NCBI GenBank assembly: GCA_003671275.1
Contig: QWPB01000108.1
Span: 1-64,000 of the forward strand
Length of the DNA stretch: 64,000 nt
From: Planctomycetota bacterium
Lineage (GTDB): Bacteria > Planctomycetota > Planctomycetia > Planctomycetales > Planctomycetaceae
Reading direction: 5' to 3'
Both the position numbers and the translations under genes were made by a program. Below, one piece after another: positions 63,901-64,000 of this stretch (position 1 is its first letter; every line of letters begins with the position of its first letter). Below the pieces are notes generated by a model. The model saw nothing but the letters and a program-made list of their open reading frames with translations, was not told the origin of the DNA and did no database searches.

Positions 63901-64000
63901 GGTGGACTGATCATTGTTGATTCATGGGAACGGCGGTCAGATGTCAAAAAAGAGGGGTGATGCCGGTTGTACCGCTGGTTCCAATTCGAGATTTGTCAAG

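Overview
The window looks like chromosomal DNA of a planctomycete (Planctomycetota). This rests on family content rather than on any ribosomal gene: two adjacent DUF1559 pilin-like proteins, a large DUF1549/DUF1553 protein with cytochrome-type CxxCH motifs, a PVC-type membrane-bound dehydrogenase with a C-terminal haem-c motif, a WD40 protein fused to a planctomycete cytochrome domain, a secreted sulfatase with a CTPSR maturation motif, DUF3500, and a CitG-like/PTPS-like gene pair of the kind seen with tetrahydromethanopterin genes. I found no rRNA, tRNA, CRISPR array, transposase or phage gene.

Layout. 1-6.7 kb, minus strand: end of a secreted protein, secreted cyclophilin, hisS, a HEAT-repeat protein and glgP. 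6.9-9.8 kb, plus: thrC, a 2-Cys peroxiredoxin and an AhpD-like protein. 9.8-13.4 kb, minus: DUF3500 protein, leucine-rich-repeat protein, pyrE and an SBF-like transporter. 13.7-24 kb, mixed strands: a secreted alpha/beta hydrolase, a zinc-ribbon membrane protein, a small unknown, mnmA, a family 4 uracil-DNA glycosylase, map, an enolase-superfamily enzyme, a YkgJ-like cysteine-cluster protein and a short pilin-like protein. 24.7-31.7 kb, plus: sulfatase, gltX, ThuA-like protein, secreted esterase and two tandem DUF1559 proteins. 31.8-34.6 kb, minus: FHA-GAF-sigma54 activator and a DUF2306 membrane protein. 34.6-35.6 kb is a gene-free kilobase carrying an inverted-repeat element. 35.6-44.8 kb: fabH and a PaaK-like ligase; a convergent rlmI-like/membrane protein/GNAT run; then a plus-strand run of EF-hand protein, small LSm-like protein, CitG-like and PTPS-like enzymes. 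44.8-49.5 kb: argS, a cold-shock protein, a GIY-YIG protein and a Na+/H+ antiporter. 49.7-64 kb: PVC-type dehydrogenase, a tiny membrane protein, ubiX, and a minus-strand run of three very large secreted proteins.

How the genes work together. Housekeeping genes (three aminoacyl-tRNA synthetases, mnmA, map, pyrE, thrC, ubiX) are interspersed with secreted or envelope proteins typical of this phylum. Short spacings or overlaps suggest co-translation of pyrE/transporter, FHA-sigma54/DUF2306, membrane protein/GNAT, EF-hand/LSm-like, and CitG-like/PTPS-like pairs. The most promising undescribed assembly is the 54.4-63.8 kb trio: a DUF1549/DUF1553 protein, a pre-peptidase/coiled-coil protein and a cytochrome-WD40-coiled-coil protein. 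All are predicted to be exported, and two carry long Ala/Lys/Glu-rich coils. Several intergenic spaces hold inverted-repeat elements (30.7, 34.9, 57.4, 61.0 kb), plus an orphan minus-strand terminator behind a 19-codon ORF at 24.4 kb.

Start codons were reassigned to internal starts wherever a ribosome binding site, signal peptide, neighbouring gene or family alignment from memory favoured them. All family names come from motif recognition, not database searches.
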